A program made the translations under genes and the position numbers. Below the pieces are notes generated by a model. That model searched no databases. It was not told the DNA's origin and saw only the letters and a program-made list of their open reading frames with translations. Shown here piece after piece: positions 8,779-16,793 of a stretch of 64,000 bases of DNA (position 1 is its first letter; every line of letters begins with the position of its first letter). The DNA lies in NCBI GenBank assembly GCA_001899285.1, contig MKWA01000001.1:55243-119242 (forward strand), in the 5' to 3' direction. The stretch is from Rhizobiales bacterium 64-17 (GTDB lineage: Bacteria; Pseudomonadota; Alphaproteobacteria; Rhizobiales; Xanthobacteraceae).

Positions 8779-9879
8779 TCACGCGATGCGCCGCAGCGCC
8801 GCGATGAGCCGCTCATTGTCGTTGCGTCCCCGCAGCGAAACCCGCAGCGAACGGTATCGCTCAAGACCGTGGAACGAGGTCGCGTCGGCGACGATGATCC
8901 CCTGTGCCGCCAGAAGCTCCGCCGCTTCGCCGGGCTGATGCTTCTCGAGATCGAGCAAAATCATGTTGGCGTTGCTGCCGCTGATCGAGAGACCGGGCAT
9001 CGTCTTGATCGCATCGGCAAAGAACGCGCTTTCCGTCGCGAAGGTCGCCTTGCAGCGCGCGAGGAAGGCGGTGTCGGCCAGCGCCGCCACAGCGGCGGAA
9101 ACGGACGGCGCGGCCAGATTGAACGGCGGCCGGCCAACCTCGGCGATGGCGACGAGCTTCGGGTCCGCGACCGCGTAGCCGATCCGCAGACCGGCGAGAC
9201 CAAAATATTTGGAAAAGGTCCGCAGCACGATGACATTGCGCAGCCGCTTCGGCAGCGCCATGGCGCCATCCGTGGCCGGATCAATCAGCGCCTCATCGAC
9301 AACAAAGAGCGTCTCGGCATGGCGCGTCGCGAGATCAGCGATCGTCTCCACGGCAAAACGCTCGCCGGTCGGATTGTTCGGCGAGCAGATGAAGGCGAGC
9401 GCAACCGACTCGCGCGCCAAAACGGCAGGAAACGCATGGAGATCGGTTCGCGTGGGGGTCTTGCTTTCGACGGCGACGACGCGGCAGCCGCGTAGTCCGG
9501 CCTCCAGCTCATAGCGTGGGAACGTCGGGATATGCACGAGGACGGTATCGCCCTCGCTCGTCCAGGCGTGGATCAGGAGCTTGATCACGTCATCGAGGCC
9601 AGCGCCGAAAAACAGCGCGTCCTCGTCCACATCGTGACGCCGCGCCACGGCCTGGCGCAACGCCGCGAACCGCAGGTCGGGATAAAGATGACCGGTCGAG
9701 AGCGCCTCGCGGGCGGCGGCAATCGCGCCTTCCGGCGGCCCGAACGGATTGATGTTGAGTGAGAAGTCGAGAACCGTCGCGGGATCGAGCCCATGCCGGG
9801 CCGCGACCGTCGCCACCGAGGTCTCCGCTTCGTAAAGCCGGACGGACGCCAGTTTCTCGTTTTGCACATTCAGCGTCAT
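8779..9879 (-). CDS. PLP-dependent class I/II aminotransferase, histidinol-phosphate / threonine-phosphate decarboxylase-like
   Basis: This 366-residue fold-type I PLP enzyme has LDFSLNINPFGPP near the N-terminus, a motif typical of CobD/CobC threonine-phosphate decarboxylases and HisC-like transaminases. It also has CSPNNPTGERF, the VVDEALID aspartate that holds the PLP ring nitrogen, and the Schiff-base lysine in TFSKYFGLAGLRIGYA. No cobalamin or histidine genes are nearby, so a catabolic amino-transfer or decarboxylation role in this operon is more likely. The ATG at 9879 overlaps the stop of the racemase-like gene by four bases. Confidence 0.88.
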   Translation of the reverse strand: MTLNVQNEKLASVRLYEAETSVATVAARHGLDPATVLDFSLNINPFGPPEGAIAAAREALSTGHLYPDLRFAALRQAVARRHDVDEDALFFGAGLDDVIKLLIHAWTSEGDTVLVHIPTFPRYELEAGLRGCRVVAVESKTPTRTDLHAFPAVLARESVALAFICSPNNPTGERFAVETIADLATRHAETLFVVDEALIDPATDGAMALPKRLRNVIVLRTFSKYFGLAGLRIGYAVADPKLVAIAEVGRPPFNLAAPSVSAAVAALADTAFLARCKATFATESAFFADAIKTMPGLSISGSNANMILLDLEKHQPGEAAELLAAQGIIVADATSFHGLERYRSLRVSLRGRNDNERLIAALRRIA

Positions 9880-10598
9880 GCAAGAAGCCTGCCGTAGCCG
9901 GTGAGCGACAACGGCAACCCCAGAGCGCGCAGCACGCCCCACAGCGTCACCTGATTGCTGGTCAGGACCGGCTTGCCCAGCTCCTGCTCGAGAGCCGCTG
10001 CGATTTCCATCGCCCGGAAATCGGTGCAACTGACGAACACAGCCTCACTCTCTGCGGTATCGGTCTCGCGCACGAGAGCAGCGACACGCTCCGGCGCGAC
10101 CTCGCGGATCGCCTTCCCCGACAAGCCGAGACCGCGCATCGAGACGACCGACAGCCCGTGTCCCTCAAGGAACGATCGCTCGGCCTCGTTGATGGCGTCG
10201 AGATAGGGCGTCGCAAGCGCGATCCGTGTCAGACCGAGATGCGCGAACGCGTCGATGATGCAGCGCGAGGTGGCGACCACGGGACAGCCGACGATCGCTT
10301 CGATCGCCGCAGTCTGCCGCGCGAGTCCCGCTTCCCCGTCGATGAACGTTCCGCTGGTGCAGGCGAACGCCACCACGTCCGGCGTCACCGATGCGATCAG
10401 TTCCGCGGCGGCTTCGACGCCCGCATTCATCGCCCGCAGGCCGTCGGGTGTCGTCTCACGCAGCATCACGCGCGTGGCGTGGAAGGTGATATCCGCCAGC
10501 CGTACCGCCGCGAAATCCGGCTCGATCACGGCATTCACGGACGGGACGATCAGTCCCACCCGGCGCCGGCGAGCATATGGCGTGGCGGTATCCGGCAT
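9876..10598 (-). CDS. Asp/Glu racemase superfamily protein, maleate cis-trans isomerase-like
   Basis: The 240-residue product begins with GLIVPSVNAVIEPDF, close to the GLIVPSSNTxxEPEF pattern of maleate isomerases. It holds both active-site cysteines of the superfamily, in FACTSGTFID near residue 80 and VSCTDFRAMEI near residue 190. Members isomerise maleate, racemise Asp/Glu or hydantoins, or decarboxylate arylmalonates; the start motif favours a maleate-isomerase-like chemistry. Its ATG overlaps the stop of the preceding gene by one base and its stop overlaps the aminotransferase start, so it sits in the middle of the coupled operon. Confidence 0.87.
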   Translation of the reverse strand: MPDTATPYARRRRVGLIVPSVNAVIEPDFAAVRLADITFHATRVMLRETTPDGLRAMNAGVEAAAELIASVTPDVVAFACTSGTFIDGEAGLARQTAAIEAIVGCPVVATSRCIIDAFAHLGLTRIALATPYLDAINEAERSFLEGHGLSVVSMRGLGLSGKAIREVAPERVAALVRETDTAESEAVFVSCTDFRAMEIAAALEQELGKPVLTSNQVTLWGVLRALGLPLSLTGYGRLLA

Positions 10599-11632
10599 CA
10601 GACCTTTTTCCAGGATGTCTGGTAGCCGGCGATATTGCCGCTTTCGCGCTGGCTGAGAACGACGAGTGAGCGTAGCAGATCGACCAGCGCCGCATTGGTG
10701 CGGGCGTCGGTGCCATCCACATAGAGACGCAACTGGCCGCCGACCGGATCGATCGCGCCTGCGCGCACGCAGGCCTCGATCAGCCGCACTTCCTCGGCGC
10801 CATCGTGGAACGCGGCTTCGTTGCCGACCATCGCCGCGAGGCAGGCCGCGATGCCATAAGCGCCCCAGTTGGAGATGTTCGCGATCACGGCGACATCGGC
10901 GGGCTGCGCGGCCGCGATCACGTCGCCAAGCGGGACGTCGGCTTTCACGTCATCGGCGACGACGCCGAGGCCGAGTTCGTTGCCCAGATCGCCGACGCCA
11001 ATGGTCGGAATTCCGCGCCGCCGCGCTTCGGCGAACAGCACGTCCGTCTTGGCGGTGAACGACGAAATCTCGAAGCCGCCGCCACCATGATATTCGCCGT
11101 CGCTGCCGGCGCCGGGCCGCTCCACCGCGACGAGTGCTTTCGGCTTCAGGCGATCGAGCAGATCGGTCGCAGCCTGCTGCGCCTTGGACGCATCGACGGG
11201 AAATCCGGAAAAGCCGCAGCGGTTACGGCCGGACTGCAATTCGTCGAACGGGGCCGGGATCAGGCCGGCGGTGGAGAAGCACGCCTCCATGCACGGAACG
11301 ACGGACTCTTCTGAAACGCCGACCGGGATCGCGCCGAGCCCGACGGCGAGCGCCTTGGCGACTACCGCCGCGCCGATCGGCCCATCGGTTTCGGGGCGGC
11401 CATAGCCGCGCATGATGAAGCCGCTGAGGATCAGCACCGTGTCGCCGGCGCCGACATTGTCATGCAGCAACTTGCTCGCGGCCAGCGTCAGCGGCAGCCC
11501 ACCCGCCTTCTTGCGCGCGGTGGCGTAGAGCTTGAGCAGCGGAATACCCTTGAGGATCGTCCAGTTCGACATCGGCGCGGTGACGAGATGATCGACCGCC
11601 TCACCGATGCGTTCGATGCTAATGCCCGACAT
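10598..11632 (-). CDS. D-glutamate cyclase-like (DUF4392 / DGLUCY C-terminal domain) protein
   Basis: This 344-residue protein matches the glutamate-cyclase domain pattern: DTVLILSGFIMRGYGRPETD near residues 66-85, GPIGAAVVAKAL, then VAVERPGAGSDGEYHGGGGF near 183. Eukaryotic DGLUCY converts D-glutamate to 5-oxo-D-proline. The bacterial catabolic role is not established. ATG 11632 is chosen; it overlaps the end of the UbiD gene by 14 bases. The gene sits between UbiD and the racemase-like gene, so it may act on an acid or lactam product of the pathway. Confidence 0.75.
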   Translation of the reverse strand: MSGISIERIGEAVDHLVTAPMSNWTILKGIPLLKLYATARKKAGGLPLTLAASKLLHDNVGAGDTVLILSGFIMRGYGRPETDGPIGAAVVAKALAVGLGAIPVGVSEESVVPCMEACFSTAGLIPAPFDELQSGRNRCGFSGFPVDASKAQQAATDLLDRLKPKALVAVERPGAGSDGEYHGGGGFEISSFTAKTDVLFAEARRRGIPTIGVGDLGNELGLGVVADDVKADVPLGDVIAAAQPADVAVIANISNWGAYGIAACLAAMVGNEAAFHDGAEEVRLIEACVRAGAIDPVGGQLRLYVDGTDARTNAALVDLLRSLVVLSQRESGNIAGYQTSWKKV

Positions 11633-12971
11633 CGATATAATCCTCCAGGCGAATGCTGCCCTCGCCGGGGAACCGGCGGCGCTCGAAAAGTCCCTTGAGC
11701 GGGATCGGGACCGTGGCGTCGATGCCGATCTTGCCCCGGTGCACGTCGCGCACGTCCTCACGCGTATAACTCGGCACCCGCGGAATGGCGTAGACACCGG
11801 TATCCGGCGTACAGCGGGTCTGGATCGCCCACAGCACATCGGCGGCGTTGAACGGATCGACATCCTCGTCGACGATCACGACCACCTTGGTCCAGGAATA
11901 GCCGCCGAGCGCCGCCAGCAGCGCATTCTTCGGCTGATCCTCGTTCTGCTTCTCGATCGAGATGACGCAGCCGAACACATAGCCCGGCGTCGCGATGTCC
12001 TTGATGCGCGGAACGAACGCGGACACCTTCTTGTAGATTTCGGTCTGGATCGGCACGCCGACCAGATTGAGGTCCTCGGTGCCGCCGGCGAGGATCGCGT
12101 GATAGATCGCATCCTTGCGCCGGGTGATCGCGGTGACGCGGAACACATGGTTCTTCATCACCGGCACGTAGCCGTCGGTGAACTCACCGAACGGCCCTTC
12201 CTCCTCGCGGATATCGCGGATGACCTCGCCCTCGATGACGATCTCGGCGTCAGCCGGCACATCGACGGGGATCGTCTTGCAGCGCACGACGCGCAGCGGC
12301 TTGCCCTGCCAGGCGCCGGCGACCTCCAGCTCATCGACCTCGTAAGGCACCTTCGAGGCGGCGGAGAACATCAGGCCCGGCGGCGCGCCGATGACGATGG
12401 CGCACGGCAGATTGCGCCCCTTCGCCTCCGCCTCGGCGTGATAGCGGCCGAGATGCTGCGGCGGCATCATGCGCACGCGCAGCTTGTCGTCGCCGACGAG
12501 CTGGCAGCGATTCCACGACGCGTTATAGACCCCCGTCTCCGGATGCGGCGCGATCAGCACGCCGGCGGTGATATAGGCGCCGGCGTCGTGCTCGGCATAA
12601 ACGATCTGCGGCAGGTCGCGCGCGACGTCGATCTTGTCGCCGGTCAGAACCACCTCCTGCACCGGCGCATCGGTGACGCGATCGACCGGCAGCCGGCGGT
12701 TTTCCAGCGCGACGAGTGTTCGCAGCAGATTGCCCTCTTCGAGCCCCAGCGACTCCGCCACCGTGCTGCGAAAGCCGAACACATTGGTCGCAACGGGAAT
12801 GTCGGTGCCTTTCACATTCTTGAACAGCAGCGCCTTGTTGTCGCCCCGCTGCATGTGCCGCATCACGGCCGTCAGTTCGTGCTTGGGATCGACTTGTCGG
12901 CTGACCCTTGCGAGGTCGCCTTTCGCCTCGAGCCGTTCGATCAGTTGGCGAAAGGTTTGCATTGCTGGCAT
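11619..12971 (-). CDS. UbiD family prenyl-FMN-dependent decarboxylase (first copy)
   Basis: UbiD enzymes reversibly decarboxylate aromatic, heteroaromatic or alpha,beta-unsaturated acids with prenyl-FMN. The 450-residue length is normal. The sequence EEEGPFGEFTDGYV near residues 260-273 keeps the pair of catalytic glutamates five residues apart (equivalent to Glu277 and Glu282 of fungal Fdc1). Motifs for prenyl-FMN and metal binding surround WNRCQLVG near residue 150 and PVVLGHx-like segments. It is the promoter-proximal gene of the operon that ends in UbiX and faces an IclR regulator across 96 bases. A companion subunit is not evident. Confidence 0.93.
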   Translation of the reverse strand: MPAMQTFRQLIERLEAKGDLARVSRQVDPKHELTAVMRHMQRGDNKALLFKNVKGTDIPVATNVFGFRSTVAESLGLEEGNLLRTLVALENRRLPVDRVTDAPVQEVVLTGDKIDVARDLPQIVYAEHDAGAYITAGVLIAPHPETGVYNASWNRCQLVGDDKLRVRMMPPQHLGRYHAEAEAKGRNLPCAIVIGAPPGLMFSAASKVPYEVDELEVAGAWQGKPLRVVRCKTIPVDVPADAEIVIEGEVIRDIREEEGPFGEFTDGYVPVMKNHVFRVTAITRRKDAIYHAILAGGTEDLNLVGVPIQTEIYKKVSAFVPRIKDIATPGYVFGCVISIEKQNEDQPKNALLAALGGYSWTKVVVIVDEDVDPFNAADVLWAIQTRCTPDTGVYAIPRVPSYTREDVRDVHRGKIGIDATVPIPLKGLFERRRFPGEGSIRLEDYIDVGH

Positions 12972-13067
12972 TCATCACCCGTTGCGCATTGCGCAACTCT
13001 GTTGCGCAAATAATAATTCCATGCGATAAGCGATGCTGTCAAGCATGCGCGACGTCGGGTCGGCACG
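12972..13067. promoter_or_regulatory. Divergent promoter region with palindromic operator between the UbiD operon and IclR gene
   Basis: A perfect 17-base palindrome, GTTGCGCATTGCGCAAC, spans 12981-12997 (8-base arms around one central base). Four bases later comes a further palindrome, TTGCGCAA, at 13002-13009. The repeated TTGCGCA unit lies immediately upstream of the UbiD start and within reach of the IclR gene start. IclR proteins commonly bind such palindromes in divergent promoters, so this is the likely operator for both directions. The flanking stretch 13008-13020 is AT-rich and could hold a -10 element. Confidence 0.75.
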
Positions 13068-13907
13068 ATGGGCAAAAGTACAAAAGCAACGACGATCAAA
13101 CGCCGTTCGCGGCCAGCGGCCAAGCGTCGCTCCTCCACGGTGCAGGCAGTTCAGCACGCCATCGAGGTGCTGCGCTGCGTCTCGCAGACGCAGCCGGAGA
13201 TCGGCGTGTCGGAGATCGCGCGCCGCGTCGGGCTGCACAAAAGCTCGATCTCGCGGCTGGTGTCGACACTCGCGGCCGAGCATCTTCTTGAACGCAACGA
13301 GCGGACCGAGGGCGTGCGGCTCGGCTTCAGCCTTGTCGCCCTCGCCGCGCCGCTGCTGTCAGGCGCGGGACTGACGCAGGCCGCGCAACCGCAGATCAAC
13401 GCGCTCGCCGAGCGCTCCGGCGAAACCGTCAATCTCAGCGTCTGGGACGGCCATCAGGCCGTCAGCGTGCACCAGGCGCTCGGCACCAATGCGATCACGC
13501 ACTACGCCACGCCCGGCCAGATCAACCCCGCGCACTGCACGGCATCGGGAAAACTCCTGCTCGCCTTTGCGTCGCAGGACGAGATCGACAAGGCCCTGTC
13601 CGGCAGGCTGCAACGCTTCACCGAGCACACCAAGACGTCACCGGCCGTGCTGGCCAGAGAGCTTGCGCAGATCCGCACCGAGGGGCGCGCGATCAACCAC
13701 GGTGAATATGCCAGCGATGTCGGCGCAGTTGCCGCAGGCGTCCGCAACATGGACGGCCGGACGCTGGCGGTGGTGACGATCACCGTCCCCGCCTATCGCT
13801 TCTCATCCGGCCGGCAGACGGAGTTGATGGCAATGGTCGAGGCGACGGCAGCCGTCATTTCCGCGCAACTGGGCTACCGGCCACAAACGGTCCCAAAAAT
13901 TAGGTGA
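13068..13907 (+). CDS. IclR family transcriptional regulator of the UbiD operon
   Basis: This 279-residue IclR protein has a basic N-terminus rich in K and R, a winged HTH at about 25-80 (VQAVQHAIEVLRCVSQ, then EIARRVGLHKSSISRLVSTL) and the effector domain from about 95, with HCTASGKLLLAFASQDEI near 155 and GAVAAGVRNMDG near 220. It is divergent from the UbiD operon and convergent with the second UbiD gene, so it is well placed to control both. The effector is presumably a pathway acid; this is inference from position. Confidence 0.93.
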   Translation: MGKSTKATTIKRRSRPAAKRRSSTVQAVQHAIEVLRCVSQTQPEIGVSEIARRVGLHKSSISRLVSTLAAEHLLERNERTEGVRLGFSLVALAAPLLSGAGLTQAAQPQINALAERSGETVNLSVWDGHQAVSVHQALGTNAITHYATPGQINPAHCTASGKLLLAFASQDEIDKALSGRLQRFTEHTKTSPAVLARELAQIRTEGRAINHGEYASDVGAVAAGVRNMDGRTLAVVTITVPAYRFSSGRQTELMAMVEATAAVISAQLGYRPQTVPKIR

Positions 13908-13921
13908 TCGCGCCGGCGCGA
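13908..13921. terminator. Possible bidirectional hairpin between convergent IclR and UbiD genes
   Basis: The 14-base palindrome TCGCGCCGGCGCGA lies in the 24-base gap between the two convergent stops. It can form a short GC-rich stem with a tight CCGG loop, and there is a pyrimidine stretch on the plus-strand side (CTCTTCC). There is no clear T-run, so termination is only a possibility. Confidence 0.35.
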
Positions 13922-13931
13922 GCGCTCTTCC

Positions 13932-15401
13932 TTATCGGAAATTGAAAAGATTGCCGCCGACGGCATCGCGCCACGATGATGCCGGCACCGCCGCGATCAC
14001 TTGCGCGGGATCGATCTTCTCTTCACCGGGAACGCGAATCCGTTTGAACGTCATCTCGCTCGCATCAAGCGGCTTGGTCGCATCGAGCCCCATCTTTGTG
14101 CCCACACCGTTTCGCGTCGACGGGTCAAGCTTCGACCCCTGACTTTCCGGCACCACCAGCAGATCACGATCGGCCTGGAACCGCGTCGCGACCGCCCACT
14201 CCACCTCGGCGGGATTGTGAATATCGACATCCTCATCGACGACGATCACATGCTTCACGTCGTAGTGGCCGGCAAAGGCCCCCATCATCACATTCTTGGC
14301 TTCGCCATCCTGCCGCTTCGCGAGCTGCACATAGAGGTGATATCGGCAGACGCCGCCCAGCGCGAGATGCACGTCGCGCACATTCGGGAAACTGCGCTGC
14401 AGATGCTGAAGCAACGTCGCCTCTCGCGGAATGGCGCCGAGCAGCAAATGTTCGAGCCCGCCGCCGACAATGGTATGGAACAAAGCATTCTTGCGCTGCG
14501 TGAGCGTCGTCAGCTCGATGACATGCCGCTTGGCAGGCTCCCCGTAATATTGCGGAAACTCACCGAACGGTCCTTCCATCTCCCGCACTTTCGGGAGGAT
14601 ACGACCCTCGATCACGATCTCCGCTTCCGCCGGCACCCGCACGTCGTTGGTGATGCACTTCACCACCGGCAGCGACGCGCCGTGTAGCGCACCTGCAATG
14701 GTCAGTTCATCGAAGTCGATCGGCGCGATCGCCTGCGACGCAAGCAGCGTCATCGGATCGACACCGATGACAATGGCAACGTCGAGCGGCTGGCCTGACC
14801 GCTCGGCCATCTCATAGAACATGCTGGTGTGGCGCGGCAGCAGCAGCGCGCCGAGTCGGTTCGGGCCACTGACCTGCAACCGGTGGATCGAGACGTTCTG
14901 CACGCCGGTCGATGGGTTGCGCGCAATCACCAGCCCGGCCGTGATGTAGGCACCGTTGTCGTGTTCGTTATGGACCGGCAGCGGCAACTGCTTGCCGAGA
15001 TCGACCTCGCGATGCACGACCTCCTGCACCGGCGCGTTCTTGACCTCCGTCCACGGCAGCGGATTCTGTGCCGCACGCTGAAAACACTCCAGCACCTGGC
15101 GTGGCTCCACGCCCATCGCCTCGGCGATCCACCGCCGGTCCGAGACAAGTCCCGAAATCACCGGCGTCACAAACCCGCCGGGACGCGGAAACAGTGTCGC
15201 CTTCGTGCCATCGAAACGTTTGGCGATCGCCGCCAGTTCGAATGCCAGCGACACTTCAGGCTTGATCACCGCCAGCCGATCGCTCCCCGCCAGCCGGTCG
15301 AGCCAGTCGCGCAGCGTCGTGACCGGATGCAACGGATGACCGGCGGGTCGCGTGGAACGGGCAACATCCGATGTGAAGGGAGTCTCGACCATCATCGTCA
15401 T
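13932..15401 (-). CDS. UbiD family prenyl-FMN-dependent decarboxylase (second copy)
   Basis: This 489-residue UbiD protein has REMEGPFGEFPQYYG near residues 275-289 and keeps the catalytic glutamate pair. It is clearly diverged from the copy at 11619-12971: it has a longer N-terminus and replaces DGY with QYY after the glutamates, which suggests a different substrate. No transporter or UbiX accompanies it, so it would rely on the UbiX at 5552-6169. It is monocistronic, convergent with the IclR regulator, and its promoter faces the AraC gene across 399 bases. Confidence 0.92.
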   Translation of the reverse strand: MTMMVETPFTSDVARSTRPAGHPLHPVTTLRDWLDRLAGSDRLAVIKPEVSLAFELAAIAKRFDGTKATLFPRPGGFVTPVISGLVSDRRWIAEAMGVEPRQVLECFQRAAQNPLPWTEVKNAPVQEVVHREVDLGKQLPLPVHNEHDNGAYITAGLVIARNPSTGVQNVSIHRLQVSGPNRLGALLLPRHTSMFYEMAERSGQPLDVAIVIGVDPMTLLASQAIAPIDFDELTIAGALHGASLPVVKCITNDVRVPAEAEIVIEGRILPKVREMEGPFGEFPQYYGEPAKRHVIELTTLTQRKNALFHTIVGGGLEHLLLGAIPREATLLQHLQRSFPNVRDVHLALGGVCRYHLYVQLAKRQDGEAKNVMMGAFAGHYDVKHVIVVDEDVDIHNPAEVEWAVATRFQADRDLLVVPESQGSKLDPSTRNGVGTKMGLDATKPLDASEMTFKRIRVPGEEKIDPAQVIAAVPASSWRDAVGGNLFNFR

Positions 15402-15800
15402 CCTGTTCCCGGCGCGATCAAAACAAATGGTTTCGTCTTGCGCGACATCATATTGAACGATCGCTTGTCGCTGTCTGCGATAATCCGTTTTAAAAATTTT
15501 CTCCAGCGGTTTATCGGGCGCGCGTCGTTGCCGCCAACATCGCTGCGTTTATTGTCGCGCACAACATGCGTCGAAAATCACTCGCCGCATCCGCGGATCG
15601 ACACCGGCAACGCGCACGCGGCCCGTGTCTCAAGAACCTTGCGATCACCAGAACGCGGCGCGTTGCAGCGCGGCATCGCCTGATCGCGCCAGCCGGAAGA
15701 TCCCGTCCGGACAGCCGAAATTGCCGAAAATAGCGGTATTTAGCCTCTATGCGCCTGACTCATTTTGCGCGAAACTGACACGCGGAACCCGAGGGACTGA
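15402..15800. other. 399-base intergenic region between divergent UbiD and AraC genes
   Basis: I find no convincing gene here. The stretch 15486-15506 is AT-rich (TTTTAAAAATTTTCT) and could carry minus-strand promoter elements for the second UbiD gene. The half nearest the AraC gene includes TTTTGCGCGAAA at about 15764-15775, which resembles the TTGCGCA units of the IclR operator only partly. The region probably contains both promoters and regulator sites. Confidence 0.5.
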
Positions 15801-16661
15801 ATGTCTACTGCTTTGCGCATCGCTCATGGCGCGTTCGGCCGTGTCGCCCTGCTCGACATGGATCGTTCGCTCGTGCGTCATGCGCATCCCCATTGCCATG
15901 TGTTGCTCAAGGCGGACGGCGCCGACACCCAGTTCGCCGTCGGCGACGGCATGGTGCAACTGACCGATACTCAGGCGGTGCTCATCAACACATGGGAGCA
16001 ACACGCCTATGTGCACGACCAGAATCGACCCCGCACCATCATCCTCGCGCTCTACATCGAGCCGGACTGGTTGAAAACCTTCCGTCCGAACTGGGCCGCG
16101 AGCGGCGCGCCCGGCTTCTTCGAGAAGCCGTCCGGCGAGATTTCTCCGCGCATCCGCCGGCTTTCGATGGACCTCGCAACGGTGATGATGGCCGATCCCT
16201 GCGCCAATTCGGCGCAGGAACAGCTGTTGTCCGACCTGATGATCGCGGTGATCGAACGGTTCACGCCGTGGCGCACCATCAGCCGCCGGCTGCAAGACAT
16301 GGATCGCGATTATGACCGGTTTGACTGGCGGATTCGCCGCGCCATCAAATTGACCCGGACCGAGCCGGGGCTGATCCACGATGTGGATTCACTGGCGAAG
16401 GAATCGGGCCTGTCGCGTGCGCATTTTTACCGCCTGTTCGAGCGATCGGCGCGAATGACGCCGCATGTGTATCTCAATCTGTTGCGGATGGAGCTGGCGG
16501 TGCAGTCGGTGGTTCACAGCAGCAACAGCCTGTCCGCCGTGAGCGACACGCTCGGCTTCAGCGCGCAAGGCCATTTCACGCGCTTCTTCAGGGACCACGC
16601 CGGCGTCACGCCGAGCGAATTTCGCCATGTGGCCCGCATGGGTTCACCCCCCTATCCTTAA
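15801..16661 (+). CDS. AraC family transcriptional regulator
   Basis: This 286-residue protein has an N-terminal cupin-like sensing domain (RHAHPHCHVLLKADG near residues 25-39) and a C-terminal AraC double-HTH at about 190-280: IHDVDSLAKESGLSRAHFYR in the first HTH and LSAVSDTLGFSAQGHFTRFF in the second. It lies upstream of, and on the same strand as, the molybdenum-hydroxylase operon starting at 16794, with 132 bases between. It is the most likely activator of that operon. Its inducer is unknown. Confidence 0.92.
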   Translation: MSTALRIAHGAFGRVALLDMDRSLVRHAHPHCHVLLKADGADTQFAVGDGMVQLTDTQAVLINTWEQHAYVHDQNRPRTIILALYIEPDWLKTFRPNWAASGAPGFFEKPSGEISPRIRRLSMDLATVMMADPCANSAQEQLLSDLMIAVIERFTPWRTISRRLQDMDRDYDRFDWRIRRAIKLTRTEPGLIHDVDSLAKESGLSRAHFYRLFERSARMTPHVYLNLLRMELAVQSVVHSSNSLSAVSDTLGFSAQGHFTRFFRDHAGVTPSEFRHVARMGSPPYP

Positions 16662-16738
16662 GCCCTCCGTCAGCCAAAAAGAGACGTTTCGGTAAATCGC
16701 GAGACGCAGCGGCATCGTTCCGCCGGCTGGCCTGCGCC

Positions 16739-16784
16739 AACGTTTCCCATTGATGCGCCGCAAAGAGCGCACCAGGGGAACGTT
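16739..16784 (+). promoter_or_regulatory. Imperfect inverted repeat upstream of the molybdenum hydroxylase operon
   Basis: AACGTTTCCC at 16739-16748 and GGGGAACGTT at 16775-16784 form a 10-base inverted repeat with one mismatch and a 26-base loop. It ends ten bases before the ATG of the molybdopterin subunit. It could be an AraC target pair or a leader-RNA hairpin overlapping the ribosome-binding region. No separate function is shown. Confidence 0.35.
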
Positions 16785-16793
16785 CAGAGACTT

